This document shows positions 25,654-35,041 of a DNA stretch of 64,000 nucleotides, piece after piece. Each line of letters begins with the position of its first letter. Position 1 is the stretch's first letter. The notes under the pieces were generated by a model. It saw only the letters and a list, made by a program, of their open reading frames with translations. It was not told the origin of the DNA and did no database searches. The translations under genes were made by a program, and so were the position numbers. The DNA comes from Calditrichota bacterium (GTDB taxonomy: Bacteria > Calditrichota > Calditrichia > Calditrichales > Calditrichaceae): contig JAJRSO010000061.1 of the NCBI GenBank assembly GCA_024278755.1, positions 1 through 64,000 of the forward strand, in the 5' to 3' direction.

Positions 25654-26355
25654 ATGCGCATTGATATTATCACCGGTTTTCCCGGAATTTTGGAAGCGCC
25701 GCTTAATGAGAGTATCATTAAAATCGGACGCAAGAAAAAGATTGCAGAGATTAATCTTCACGATCTAAGAGATTACACCGATGATCGGCACCGTACTATT
25801 GACGACTATCCGTACGGCGGCGGTCCGGGAATGGTTTTAAAAGTGGAACCACTGGTGCGTGCTTTGCGGGAAGTTTTTAAAGAAGCGCCGGAAAAAGAGG
25901 CGCGAATCTTACTTCCTTCTCCGCGGGGACAACGGTTTAACCATAAGGCCGCTGTGGGTCTGAGCCTAGAAAAGCATCTCGTCTTTTTATGCGGGCATTA
26001 TAAAGGAATTGACCAGCGCATCCACGAGTTTTTTAATATCGATGAAATTTCCATTGGCGACTATGTGCTAAGTTCGGGAGAAATTGCCACACTGGCCATT
26101 GTGGATTCGGTGGTGCGGCTTCTGCCCGGTGTGATTAAAGATATCGAATCGGCCTGGAGCGATTCTTTTTCGGAAGAGCTGCTGGACGCGCCCTATTACA
26201 CGAGGCCGGAAATTTACGAAGGAAAACGCGTACCTAAAATTTTATTATCCGGAAATCACGCGGATATTGGTAAATGGCGGCAGGAAGTGCGCGAAAGAGA
26301 TACCCGGGAACGACGCCCGGATTTATATGAAAATTATCAGAAATCAATAAAATAA
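25654..26355 (+). CDS. trmD: tRNA (guanine37-N1)-methyltransferase TrmD
   Basis: A 233-residue SPOUT methyltransferase that makes m1G37 in tRNAs reading CNN codons. Signatures: [25 protein letters not shown], and the knot region [15 protein letters not shown] with [13 protein letters not shown], including the catalytic Asp. C-terminal domain [21 protein letters not shown] is normal. Follows rimM after 11 bases. Confidence 0.97.
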   Translation: MRIDIITGFPGILEAPLNESIIKIGRKKKIAEINLHDLRDYTDDRHRTIDDYPYGGGPGMVLKVEPLVRALREVFKEAPEKEARILLPSPRGQRFNHKAAVGLSLEKHLVFLCGHYKGIDQRIHEFFNIDEISIGDYVLSSGEIATLAIVDSVVRLLPGVIKDIESAWSDSFSEELLDAPYYTRPEIYEGKRVPKILLSGNHADIGKWRQEVRERDTRERRPDLYENYQKSIK

Positions 26356-26372
26356 AAAAGCAGGAACAGATT

Positions 26373-26711
26373 ATGGATATGTTACATACAGTTACAGCAA
26401 ATCAGTTGCGCAGCGATATCCCCGAATTTCGTGCGGGTGACACGCTGGCCGTACATGTACGTGTTATCGAAGGCGACAAAGAGCGCGTTCAGGTTTTTCA
26501 GGGGGTGTGTATTAAGCGTAAAGGCGGCGGTATCAACGAAACGTTTACCGTTCGTAAAATTTCAAACGGCGTTGGTGTGGAACGTATTTTCCCGCTTCAT
26601 TCACCGCGCTTGTCAAAAATCGAAGTGGTTCGCCGCGGGCGCATCCGTCGTGCAAAACTCTATTACCTGAGAGACCTTAAAGGTAAAGCTGCACGAATTA
26701 AAGAAATATAA
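26373..26711 (+). CDS. rplS: 50S ribosomal protein L19
   Basis: A 112-residue L19 located at the 30S-50S interface. Typical stretches: [44 protein letters not shown] and [23 protein letters not shown] is placed well before the ATG. It ends the ribosomal block and is followed by a strong terminator. Confidence 0.97.
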   Translation: MDMLHTVTANQLRSDIPEFRAGDTLAVHVRVIEGDKERVQVFQGVCIKRKGGGINETFTVRKISNGVGVERIFPLHSPRLSKIEVVRRGRIRRAKLYYLRDLKGKAARIKEI

Positions 26712-26714
26712 ATT

Positions 26715-26741
26715 AAACGCCGGTATTTGCCGGCGTTTTTT
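26715..26741 (+). terminator. Intrinsic terminator after rplS
   Basis: A perfect 9-bp stem, AAACGCCGG / CCGGCGTTT, with a six-base loop, followed by T residues. It closes the ffh-rplS transcription unit. Confidence 0.9.
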
Positions 26742-26854
26742 AATTGCGGGATTACGATTCTTTCCGGAATAAATCCTTCCTTTTTTTTGAACGAAGATTC
26801 CGCTATCCTTTTCATTCTTCTTGCGCCGAATGGGAAAATTTGCGAATTTCAGCT

Positions 26855-28591
26855 ATGCTAAATGACAAACCATTATATTTCCGAATCGTTATTATTTTTA
26901 TCCTGCTTTTTTCCGTAAGTTGTGCCACCCGAAGAGCGCCGGGCGGCGGACCGGTGGATCGTACGGCTCCCACGGTTATTCAGACCGTTCCGATAAAAGA
27001 TTCTTTACATATACCGCTTAATCTATCGGAAATTGAGATTCGGTTTTCCGAACGAATGGAACAATCCAGCCTTAAAAAAAATCTTTTTATTTCACCCCCG
27101 CTTGAATTTGATATTGAATGGAAAAACTGGGAGCATGTCTTGCTCCATTTAAATGAGAAACTTTTGCCCGATCAAACGTATGTTATTTCCATTGCGCCGG
27201 GTGTTCAGGATTTGCATAAAAACAGTTTGGCCCAGAGTTACCAATTGGCTTTTTCCACGGGGAATCTGCTGGATAAAAACAGTATTGCCGGACGGGTCTT
27301 CGGGCTAAAAAAAGATCAAAAGGTGAACCTGTTTGCCTATATTTTAGCCGATACATCGGAGTTTGATCCTTTTCGAAAAGAGCCTTTGTATGTATCTAAA
27401 AGCGGAAAAAACGGACACTACCGACTGAGTTATCTAAAAGACGGACATTACCGGATTTTAGCGGTAGACGATATGAATCATAATCTTCTTACAGACACCG
27501 ACTTTGAATCTGTTGGTATTTCGTATAGCGATGTCGTTTTGGATTCGCTGCACACACAGTTTGACGGACTGGATTTCTATCGGCTTAGTCGTAGCGATAC
27601 AACCGCGCCTTCTGTTTTGGGTGTGCGTCCCTTATTTGACAACAGGATTCAACTGCGCTTAAGTGAGCCCGTTTTGCTTGACACCCTGTTTTCGCTCTCC
27701 ATTACAGACAGTATTTCCGGAGACACCTTACCGGTTTTGGATATCCGGCCGGATGACGAGTTCAATAATATTGTAACGGTGTTTAGCGGTAGAGCCGACA
27801 GCGGCGCCGTTTATAAAATGTCTCTTCCGTTTGTGCAGGACAGCGCCTACAATCGAAACGATTCGATTCCGAATCTCTATTTCCATCCTTCTGTAAAACA
27901 GGATACGGTTCAGTTTAGGCTATTGAATTTTTTGCCGAAGGATAGCTCTCAAAACATGCCGCTACAAACAAAGGTGGAATTTCAGTTTTCACAACCGGCA
28001 AATCGCAATGCGCTTTTATCCGCCTTTCATCTGTTTACAACAAGCGGGGTGGCCGTTCCCGGGCGCTGGGATTTTACATTAATAAAAACGGCAATTTTTT
28101 CGCCGCTGAAACCTCTGCTGCCAGATTCGTCCTATCGTGCCGAAATTGATTTAGGCCGCACAACCGATGTTTGGGGAAAAGTGCTTGCGGATTCAGTAAT
28201 CAGCCATTATTTTACAATCGTACCGTTCCGGGAGTTGGGAGAGATTTCGGGAACAGTCCGTTTTCAGAGAGAGTCAGATAAAACCGTATTTTTAAAATTG
28301 CGATCTTTAAAAAAAGGCCAACCAACGGTAAAAACTATGGTAAAGCCTACCGGAGAATTCCGATTGGAGAATATACCGGAAGGGAAATATACGCTTAGCG
28401 GGTATTTGGATGAAAATGGAGACGGTCGGTTTTCTGAGGGGATTCTGTCGCCGTTCCGGTTTTCGGAACCTTTTAAATTTTCGTCTGATACGATAAAAGT
28501 ACGCAAACGGTGGGAAACGGAAAACGTATTTTTCGATTTACCCGTACCGGAAAGGGAAAATGGAACGGTTAATTCAGTTTACCAAAATTGA
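26855..28591 (+). CDS. Lipoprotein with Ig-like (Big_5/SbsA-type) domain
   Basis: A 578-residue lipoprotein starting at ATG 26855: signal peptide IVIIFILLFSVSC with lipobox Cys, followed by ATRRAPGGGPVDRTAPTV. This opening and the IRFSERMEQSSLKKNLFISPP strand are typical of bacterial Ig-like Big_5 lipoproteins in Bacteroidota. Further Big_5-like repeats appear near residues 250-470 (RIQLRLSEPVLLDTLF; VEFQFSQPANRNALL). The end (GEFRLENIPEGKYTLSGYLDENGDG) resembles a carboxypeptidase-regulatory-like fold. Probably an outer-membrane or periplasmic structural protein; function unknown. It overlaps dapF by 32 bases. Confidence 0.72.
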   Translation: MLNDKPLYFRIVIIFILLFSVSCATRRAPGGGPVDRTAPTVIQTVPIKDSLHIPLNLSEIEIRFSERMEQSSLKKNLFISPPLEFDIEWKNWEHVLLHLNEKLLPDQTYVISIAPGVQDLHKNSLAQSYQLAFSTGNLLDKNSIAGRVFGLKKDQKVNLFAYILADTSEFDPFRKEPLYVSKSGKNGHYRLSYLKDGHYRILAVDDMNHNLLTDTDFESVGISYSDVVLDSLHTQFDGLDFYRLSRSDTTAPSVLGVRPLFDNRIQLRLSEPVLLDTLFSLSITDSISGDTLPVLDIRPDDEFNNIVTVFSGRADSGAVYKMSLPFVQDSAYNRNDSIPNLYFHPSVKQDTVQFRLLNFLPKDSSQNMPLQTKVEFQFSQPANRNALLSAFHLFTTSGVAVPGRWDFTLIKTAIFSPLKPLLPDSSYRAEIDLGRTTDVWGKVLADSVISHYFTIVPFRELGEISGTVRFQRESDKTVFLKLRSLKKGQPTVKTMVKPTGEFRLENIPEGKYTLSGYLDENGDGRFSEGILSPFRFSEPFKFSSDTIKVRKRWETENVFFDLPVPERENGTVNSVYQN

Positions 28592-29357
28592 GGCTGCCGG
28601 GAACGATTTTATTTTTCTTGATGCGACGGATATACCCGTTGACGCGCAAATAGCAAAACAACTTTGTGCTCGTCATTTTTCTGTTGGCGCCGACGGACTT
28701 ATTTTTATGAATGGTTTGCATATGCGTTATTTCAATGCGGACGGTTCCGAAGGCAATATGTGTGGCAACGGGCTGCGGGCTGCGGTATTGTTTTCGTATA
28801 TTCAGGGCTTAATTCCTCATAGAGAATTTGTAGAGCTTGAGGCGAGCGATGGAAAGCATCTGGTAAGGATTAATACTCCCGACGATATCTCGGTTGAAGT
28901 TATCGAAGATCCGAATTCTTATTTTATACCTGATCTAAGTGGGAAAATAACTGCGGATCTATCGGTATTAGGCTTTTTTAATACGGGGGTGCCGCATTTG
29001 GTGCTTAAGGTTTCCGGAGATTTACAAAAGACAGATGTAAGCGGAATAGGAAAAAAATTACGTTTTGATTCAACTTTTGAGCCGGAAGGGACGAATGTAA
29101 ACTTTATTACAATTTCAGATGACCGTTCCATCCAAATACGTACGTACGAACGCGGCGTGGAAGAAGAGACGCTTGCCTGCGGGACAGGCGCTGTGGCGGC
29201 GTATATTGCGACCGTTTCCGAAGACAATGTGGCGGCGAACATTCAGGCAAAAGGTGGTCGTTTAAAAGTTTTTAAAGAAGAAACACGCCTGTTTTTAAAT
29301 GGCGCCGCCCGGATTGCTTTTGTCGGGCAGACCGTTGTTGAAATCGAAAACAGATAA
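28560..29357 (+). CDS. dapF: Diaminopimelate epimerase
   Basis: A 265-residue cofactor-independent epimerase that converts LL- to meso-diaminopimelate for lysine and peptidoglycan. Both catalytic Cys motifs are visible: NADGSEGNMCGNGLRAA and EETLACGTGAVAA; KIEAAGNDFIFLD is the family start. The ATG lies inside the 3' end of the lipoprotein gene. Residues NTGVPHLV and RTYERGVEEETL are conserved. Active by all visible criteria. Confidence 0.95.
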   Translation: MERLIQFTKIEAAGNDFIFLDATDIPVDAQIAKQLCARHFSVGADGLIFMNGLHMRYFNADGSEGNMCGNGLRAAVLFSYIQGLIPHREFVELEASDGKHLVRINTPDDISVEVIEDPNSYFIPDLSGKITADLSVLGFFNTGVPHLVLKVSGDLQKTDVSGIGKKLRFDSTFEPEGTNVNFITISDDRSIQIRTYERGVEEETLACGTGAVAAYIATVSEDNVAANIQAKGGRLKVFKEETRLFLNGAARIAFVGQTVVEIENR

Positions 29358-29473
29358 AAATATCCAAATGGTATTATTTCCGATTCCTGAAGCGTAAAAA
29401 AGGTCCCTGTCCATTTGGAGTTCCCGTTGTTTATGACGGAGATATTCAAAGTAAAACTGCATCAGGAGGAAGT

Positions 29474-30430
29474 ATGAAAAAAGCACTCGTTTTAGTTATC
29501 GTAATCCTGTTGGCAAGTTCGTGCGCCTGGTTTAAAACGGAGCCGAAACCGGAACCCGTCACCCCGCCGGTAAAAGATCTAAAAGCAGAGCGGGATCGGG
29601 AGTTGGCCGAAGCCGAAGATTTTGTTGCCAGTGGTATTGCCTACTATCAAAAAGGGAATGATACGCTTGCGGTACAGTTTTGGGATAAAGCGTTGGCCAT
29701 TATTCCGGATGACGCGGAAGTCCATAATTTTAAAGGAATGGCTCTGCATCGGATGGGGCAAATTAAGGATGCGCTGCATGAATTTGAAGCGGCGCTGAAC
29801 ATTAATCCCGCTTACCCTCAGGCATACAATAATGCCGGCTACATGTGGTTTATGCTCAATAATTACGACCGGGCCGAAGCGGCTTATGAACAAGCATTAA
29901 AGTATAAACCGGATTATCGGGAGGCGCAGGAAAATAAAAAACTTTTGGATAGCGTTATTGCCGGGAAACTGGCCCGACAGGTTTTTGAACTGAGTGAATC
30001 TGCGGCTAAAAAAACAGATTACGACGATCAGATTATTGCCTTTCGGAAGGTTTTAAAACTGGACTCCACATATGCCAAAGCACATAATAATATTGCCGTT
30101 GCCTATTTTTACACCGGTAAAGAAGATTCGGCTCTCTACCATCTCGAAAAGGCGATTCAATATCAAAAGAACTATCCCGAAGCTATAAATAATCTGGGCT
30201 ATTTATACAAAACCGCCGGGAACTATGAAGTTGCCATCAAACTGTTTTTAAAAGCGCTTACGCTAAAGCCGCGCTATGCCGGCGCCCTAAATAACCTGGC
30301 GGAAACATACTATCTGAATAATGAATTAAAAAATGCCCATCGTACATTAAATACCGTTTTGGATTTATATCCCGGAAATATGGTGGCAAAGCGATGGCTT
30401 TTAAAAGTTGAAACAAAGGAAGCAGAATAA
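29474..30430 (+). CDS. TPR-repeat lipoprotein
   Basis: A 318-residue lipoprotein: signal MKKALVLVIVILLASSC with lipobox ASSC, a Pro-rich linker, and at least six tetratricopeptide repeats (for example ALHEFEAALNINPAYPQAYNNAGYMW; ALYHLEKAIQYQKNYPEAINNLGYLY; ALTLKPRYAGALNNLAETYY). TPR lipoproteins scaffold envelope complexes. AGGAGGAAGT precedes the ATG. The gap to dapF (29358-29473) contains a 9-bp inverted repeat (29363-29371 / 29411-29419) of unknown meaning. Mannose-1-phosphate guanylyltransferase follows after 9 bases. Confidence 0.85.
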   Translation: MKKALVLVIVILLASSCAWFKTEPKPEPVTPPVKDLKAERDRELAEAEDFVASGIAYYQKGNDTLAVQFWDKALAIIPDDAEVHNFKGMALHRMGQIKDALHEFEAALNINPAYPQAYNNAGYMWFMLNNYDRAEAAYEQALKYKPDYREAQENKKLLDSVIAGKLARQVFELSESAAKKTDYDDQIIAFRKVLKLDSTYAKAHNNIAVAYFYTGKEDSALYHLEKAIQYQKNYPEAINNLGYLYKTAGNYEVAIKLFLKALTLKPRYAGALNNLAETYYLNNELKNAHRTLNTVLDLYPGNMVAKRWLLKVETKEAE

Positions 30431-30439
30431 GGAGACAGG

Positions 30440-31516
30440 ATGTATATTGTTCTGATGGCCGGTGGCGTTGGTTCCCGGTTTTGGCCGCGAAGCAGAAAAG
30501 AACTGCCAAAACAGATGTTAAATTTGCTGGGTGAACAATCAATGTTGCAAATGACCTATGAACGCATCAAACCTTTGGTAGAACCGGAAAAAATTCTGGT
30601 GATTACAAATAGTGATCTCAGCGCGTTGGCCAAGGAACAACTGCCGGAGCTACCTGAGGAAAATATAATTTCCGAACCGTTTGGACGGAATACCGCGCCT
30701 TGTATCGGACTGGCCGCCGCTATTATTCAAAGTCGTACAGCGCGCGACGAAGTGATGGTTACCCTACCCGCGGATCATCTGATAGCCGACGATAAAAAAT
30801 TTCGTCAAACTATCCGCGCTGCCGAGGAATTTGCAGGCAACAATCAGTGTTTGGTTACACTGGGAGTAAAACCCGGCTACCCCGAAACCGGCTATGGGTA
30901 TATTCAGCGAGGAGAAGAAACAGCCATGACTGGCGGTTTGCCTGTGTATAAGGTAAAAACCTTTGCGGAAAAACCGAATATGGACACGGCAAAACGTTTT
31001 ATTAAAAGCGGTGATTTCCTCTGGAACAGCGGAATGTTTATCTGGTCCGTCGATTTGATATTAAAAGAGTTTAATACACATGAGCCCGAAATGGCCGAAG
31101 GTTTTAAAGTAATTCGCAAGGCGGCTGGAGCGGATTCTATGGCCGATGTTATTTTTGATGTCTATTCAAAACTACGTTCCATTTCTATCGATTATGCCAT
31201 AATGGAGAGAGCCGAGAACGTTTGCATTATTGAGGCGGATTTTATATGGAATGATTTAGGCTCCTGGGAGGCCGCGTACAATATTGCAGAAAAAGATAAG
31301 CAGGGAAATGCGGTGCAGGCAAAATTTTTCCAGGCCTTGGATTCGGAAAACAATTATATATTTACACCGGATAAAGTAGTGGCGATGATAGGAGTGGAAG
31401 ACCTGGTGGTCGTTGAAACGAAAGACGCTTTGCTCATCTGTAAAAAAGAACAATCGCAAAAAGTAAAAGAAGTAGTTGATGCGTTGCGGCGAAAAAAGAT
31501 GGATCACATTATATAG
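30440..31516 (+). CDS. manC: Mannose-1-phosphate guanylyltransferase
   Basis: A 358-residue nucleotidyltransferase that makes GDP-mannose from GTP and mannose-1-phosphate. Signatures: VLMAGGVGSRFWPRSRKELPKQ with the GxGxRxxP-type pyrophosphorylase loop, EPFGRNTAPCIGLAA, LPADHLIADD, FAEKPNMDTAKRF and the WNSGMFIW motif with DLGSWEA. It is the single-domain form without an isomerase domain. AAGGAGAC precedes the ATG. The product could feed the polyprenol-mannose synthase-like enzyme at 9664. Confidence 0.93.
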   Translation: MYIVLMAGGVGSRFWPRSRKELPKQMLNLLGEQSMLQMTYERIKPLVEPEKILVITNSDLSALAKEQLPELPEENIISEPFGRNTAPCIGLAAAIIQSRTARDEVMVTLPADHLIADDKKFRQTIRAAEEFAGNNQCLVTLGVKPGYPETGYGYIQRGEETAMTGGLPVYKVKTFAEKPNMDTAKRFIKSGDFLWNSGMFIWSVDLILKEFNTHEPEMAEGFKVIRKAAGADSMADVIFDVYSKLRSISIDYAIMERAENVCIIEADFIWNDLGSWEAAYNIAEKDKQGNAVQAKFFQALDSENNYIFTPDKVVAMIGVEDLVVVETKDALLICKKEQSQKVKEVVDALRRKKMDHII

Positions 31517-31525
31517 AACAGGCGT

Positions 31526-31804
31526 ATGGATAAAGAACAGTTGTTGCTGCAATTATTGGAAATCATAGAAAAGCTTTCTGTTACGGTTAAATATGACCGT
31601 GGGAACTTTAAAGGCGGACTTGTACGCTATCACGAGGACAATATTTTTTATATTAACCGTAAAGCCGACATCGATACTAAACTACAAACAATTGTCAATG
31701 AATTAAAAGAAATGCATATCCCGGAGTCACTTATTTCTCCGGAATTACGACTGGCCTTTCCGGACCTGTTGGACGCACAGCCGGAAACAGAAAAACCGAA
31801 TTAA
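31526..31804 (+). CDS. Small protein of unknown function
   Basis: A 92-residue, mainly charged protein without signal peptide. It has an N-terminal helical part (MDKEQLLLQLLEIIEKLSVTV), a beta-like segment YDRGNFKGGLVRYHEDNIFYINRK and a helical end with SPELRLAFPDLL. I do not recognise a named family. It lies 9 bases after manC and before the PilZ gene and has codon use like its neighbours, so it is probably a real gene. Confidence 0.7.
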   Translation: MDKEQLLLQLLEIIEKLSVTVKYDRGNFKGGLVRYHEDNIFYINRKADIDTKLQTIVNELKEMHIPESLISPELRLAFPDLLDAQPETEKPN

Positions 31805-31872
31805 AGTCGGGCAAAACAATTCTTCATTTATGTCAATCAGCCAATAGTTTGATTTACTGAAAGGAGTTATCA

Positions 31873-32211
31873 GTGGACTTTAAGGGCAGAGGTGCGGAAC
31901 GTATAAAATCAGATATTCTTGCCGCATTTATTTTGTATAACAAGGATGGAACCATTGTAAACCAAGGCATGGCGAAGACAATGGATATCAGTCGTACCGG
32001 TGCGGCTATTGAATTTCAGACGCCACTCGAAGAGGGCCTTAAGATTGAATTGACTTTGGGAATGGGAGAGGAGGTTGTTAAACTGAAAGGAACCGTTAAA
32101 AACACGGCGGTTATTGACGAGCGAAACTTCCATATAGGCATAGAGTTTGATTTTCTAACCGAAGAAGATATTAACCGGATTGGTATGCTATATCCTTCGA
32201 TTATAAAATAA
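31873..32211 (+). CDS. PilZ-domain protein (candidate c-di-GMP binder)
   Basis: A 112-residue single PilZ domain starting at GTG 31873 (AAGGAG six bases upstream). Both ligand motifs can be traced: an RxxxR (RGAER, residues 6-10) and a DxSxxG (DISRTG) followed by AAIEFQTPLEEGLKIEL and a closing GIEFDFLTEEDINRIG. This pattern is compatible with binding of cyclic di-GMP. No output domain is attached. The intergenic 68 bases before it show nothing distinctive. Confidence 0.82.
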   Translation: MDFKGRGAERIKSDILAAFILYNKDGTIVNQGMAKTMDISRTGAAIEFQTPLEEGLKIELTLGMGEEVVKLKGTVKNTAVIDERNFHIGIEFDFLTEEDINRIGMLYPSIIK

Positions 32212-32653
32212 AAGTACGGTTTTGCACGATTTTTTTTGAATTTTTTAAACCGTTTATTCCGCTTTTATTAAAAATCTAATTGCGACAAGCCTGGATAGTT
32301 TTATATACGGCAAATCTGCTGAATGGATTGCGCCATATTTTTAAAGCGTAAGTAATAAGATTTAGCCTCTCTTTTTTTTCACAAACGACGTAGTTGATTA
32401 TAAATCAAATTTATTTTTGTTATCCGAATAATTTTAGATTATATTTCCTTCTAATCCTAAGCAAATAACAATACAAAAATACTCATTAAACAGCGCGTTT
32501 TACATAAATTGTTTTTTGAGGAAATCGGAAAAGTTGCGATATGAATCACAATTTTAATACACCGTTTGTTTATTTTTATTGGTAAGAGCTTATGGCTTGA
32601 TTAAAATCCAAAGTAAATATACTAATCACTAAATTAGACCTTAAGGAGGACTG
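32212..32653. other. Gene-free AT-rich spacer before the T9SS cargo genes
   Basis: 440 bases with no credible gene, RNA gene or repeat. It is rich in A/T with T runs (such as 32230-32237). The only distinctive signal is the promoter near its 3' end. Confidence 0.6.
32597..32625 (+). promoter_or_regulatory. Sigma70-type promoter for the sialidase-like gene
   Basis: TTGATT (32597-32602), 17 bases, TACTAA (32620-32625). The start point would lie about 20 bases before the AAGGAGG ribosome site of the gene at 32654. Confidence 0.45.
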
Positions 32654-34840
32654 ATGAGAAGAATTTTTACTATGTTTATTGTTTTAATGCTTGCGTCGGC
32701 TACAGTATTGATGGCCAACGGGAGAAACGGCCGGGAGCTCCGCGTTCCTCAGCTGCAGAAAGTTATGTCAAAAAGAATGATTCAGCCTAAGGCTGAAAAG
32801 TTCTGGAATACAACGCCACCGGAAAATCCGGTTCCGCGCGGTCCGAGAGATTTTGTACCTACCATAGACAGAACCACAACCTTTAATTATTATCATATGC
32901 GCATAGATTCTTCCCGTAATGGTTATGGTTGGCTGGATGCTTCCATTCGCACCCTCGCCCGCTACAATGATGTGGACACCTGGGGTAGCGGCGTTGTGGA
33001 AGACTATATGGTAATGGCTTACCGTCAGTTCCTGGCAAGTGACGAAAACACCGGCGTCATTGGTAGCGCATTTATCAACCTGGAAAACGGACTGGAAAAC
33101 AGCACGCCTGTTATCTTCGAAAACCTGAATCAGGATTTAAACGGAAGCGCTTCCGGTGGTCGGTATCCTTCAATTGTAGTTACCGATTATCCGATTGTCA
33201 TCTGGAATCAATATTTAAATTCCGGTGGTACGCTGGCCGATCCGCCCGAATCACATATCTACGAATCACCTAACTACGATGGTTATAATAACCCGGGTTA
33301 CTATGATGTACCCATTCAGTTTGATGACGGTTATACCGATCCCAACAACGGGAGCGTAGCGCCGACAACAAACCGCCTCTGGCAGCAATCTACTGTAGCT
33401 GCACAGCCGAATGTCAGCACCGAAAACTACTATCTGATTTCCATGATGGATACGTGGATGTCTGATGTGGAAAAATCTGTTTACGGTGAAGATCATACTA
33501 AAAATTTACTGTATGCAAACACCGACGATCCGTATGACTGGACTACAAAAGTCTGGCACCCGTGGGATCCGCAGGATGTCAACTGGACCATGTTAAACAA
33601 TGCCGTTGATATGAATAAAAACGGTTTAGCCGCAGTTGTGGGCGCCGGCGAATTAGAATATCATTCTTCCGATTCCGGCTGGTACTATGAAGAGATGAAG
33701 ATAACCTATATGACGTCCACCGATTTCGGTAATACGTGGAGTAATGTGGATACGGTACATTTTGCCGATTTCTTCCCACTTTATGTATATGCGGCAGATT
33801 CGCTGATTCTGTATTGGGAGATATTACCGACCGGCGATACGGTGCTTACTTCTTATGAAGGTCCTACCTTCTCCGGTATGGAAAGTGATATTGATGTCGT
33901 AGTCGGTGAAAATGATACTATTTATGTTGGCTTTCAGAAATTATGGGGACGTCCCAGTGAAGACGGAAGCGGCTGGTACCCGAATGGTAATTATACCGGA
34001 TTTTATGTAGCAATGACCGGTGACCGCGGCAATACCTGGAGTATGTCGCCCATTGCGGCCAATGTTGGTTTTTATCAGGGTGATGACGATCCGCCTAACT
34101 CGGAAATGACCATGACTTTCTTTGGCCCTGAGATTGATCTGGGTATTGATGATGCCGGTAATTTATACGCCGGATGGTTGGATCGCCCGCGTTTAAATCC
34201 GCAACAGGCGGTGGCCGGACGTTATGTGTCTATAAATGACGGCGGAAGTAAAGACTATGTTACTGATGTTTATGTTTCACGCAGTACCAACAACGGCGGA
34301 AGCTGGAGCTGGCCGCTGAATGCAACCGAAACGCCAAGCATTGATGAATATGAATTTAAAATGGCTAAACAGGTTTCGTCGGCAAATAATGGAACCGTAT
34401 ACTTCGGTTATAATATTGCCGCAACGGATCGTCTGCTTGCTTCCGGTGAAAACTCCGGAACAATGCCGGACCTAAACAGAGACGCATATGTGGATATGGT
34501 TAATTACATCTGGGTTGGCTACGGAAATGATTTACGCGATGTTTCCGACGTCGACGGTAAAATAGTGCACACGGCAAACTCTTTTGCTCTGGAGCAGAAC
34601 TATCCGAATCCGTTTAACCCGGAAACGCTGATTGAGTTTACCGCCGCAAAATCAACCCACGCGCTGGTTGATGTATTTAGTTTAACCGGTGAAAAAGTGG
34701 CGACTGTTTTTGACGGGCAGGCACGAAGCGGTATCAATAAAGTACGTTTTAACGGCTCTAACTTAGCGGCGGGCGTTTATTTTTATCGTCTGACAATGGC
34801 TGGAAAATCAGCTGTACGTAAAATGGTTCTTGTAAAGTAG
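32654..34840 (+). CDS. Secreted Asp-box (sialidase-like propeller) protein with T9SS sorting domain
   Basis: A 728-residue exported protein: signal MRRIFTMFIVLMLASATVLMA, then a beta-propeller-like body with three Asp-box motifs, STDFGNTWSN (~residue 355), TGDRGNTWSM (~455) and STNNGGSWSW (~543). The catalytic Arg triad of sialidases is not evident, so an enzyme activity is not claimed. The C-terminal ~85 residues are a type A sorting domain: EQNYPNPFNPETLIEF, then GVYFYRLTMAGKSAVRKMVLVK. It is expected to be displayed on or released from the surface. A strong AAGGAGG site precedes the ATG; a terminator-like hairpin follows. Confidence 0.78.
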   Translation: MRRIFTMFIVLMLASATVLMANGRNGRELRVPQLQKVMSKRMIQPKAEKFWNTTPPENPVPRGPRDFVPTIDRTTTFNYYHMRIDSSRNGYGWLDASIRTLARYNDVDTWGSGVVEDYMVMAYRQFLASDENTGVIGSAFINLENGLENSTPVIFENLNQDLNGSASGGRYPSIVVTDYPIVIWNQYLNSGGTLADPPESHIYESPNYDGYNNPGYYDVPIQFDDGYTDPNNGSVAPTTNRLWQQSTVAAQPNVSTENYYLISMMDTWMSDVEKSVYGEDHTKNLLYANTDDPYDWTTKVWHPWDPQDVNWTMLNNAVDMNKNGLAAVVGAGELEYHSSDSGWYYEEMKITYMTSTDFGNTWSNVDTVHFADFFPLYVYAADSLILYWEILPTGDTVLTSYEGPTFSGMESDIDVVVGENDTIYVGFQKLWGRPSEDGSGWYPNGNYTGFYVAMTGDRGNTWSMSPIAANVGFYQGDDDPPNSEMTMTFFGPEIDLGIDDAGNLYAGWLDRPRLNPQQAVAGRYVSINDGGSKDYVTDVYVSRSTNNGGSWSWPLNATETPSIDEYEFKMAKQVSSANNGTVYFGYNIAATDRLLASGENSGTMPDLNRDAYVDMVNYIWVGYGNDLRDVSDVDGKIVHTANSFALEQNYPNPFNPETLIEFTAAKSTHALVDVFSLTGEKVATVFDGQARSGINKVRFNGSNLAAGVYFYRLTMAGKSAVRKMVLVK

Positions 34841-34870
34841 TAGACGGAACCGGTAGAAATGAAATATTAT

Positions 34871-34911
34871 AAACAAATGGCAGGCCATTAGCGTCTGCCA
34901 TTTGTTTATTT
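34871..34911 (+). terminator. Terminator-like hairpin after the sialidase-like gene
   Basis: A perfect 13-bp stem, AAACAAATGGCAG (34871-34883) with CTGCCATTTGTTT (34895-34907), and an 11-base loop, then ATTTAAAA. The T run is weak, so efficiency is uncertain. Confidence 0.65.
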
Positions 34912-34970
34912 AAAATCGAATCAGAACAACTCCTTTATTCCATAATAGATAATAATAATGCGGATACAGT

Positions 34971-34992
34971 TTTTTAAGTTAAAACTTAAAAA
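34971..34992. promoter_or_regulatory. 22-bp palindrome upstream of module A (operator-like)
   Basis: TTTTTAAGTT and AACTTAAAAA form a perfect 10-bp inverted repeat with a two-base centre, 50 bases before the receptor start. It could bind a dimeric regulator; no equivalent was seen before module B. Confidence 0.4.
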
Positions 34993-35041
34993 GCAAGCGT
35001 CTGTAAAGCGACTAATTCAGAAAACCAAAAGGTTGAATTAA

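Noticed and set aside
32212-32653. Possible RNA gene in the long AT-rich spacer
   Set aside because: No tRNA-like arms, no convincing long stem and no conserved motif could be found by eye.
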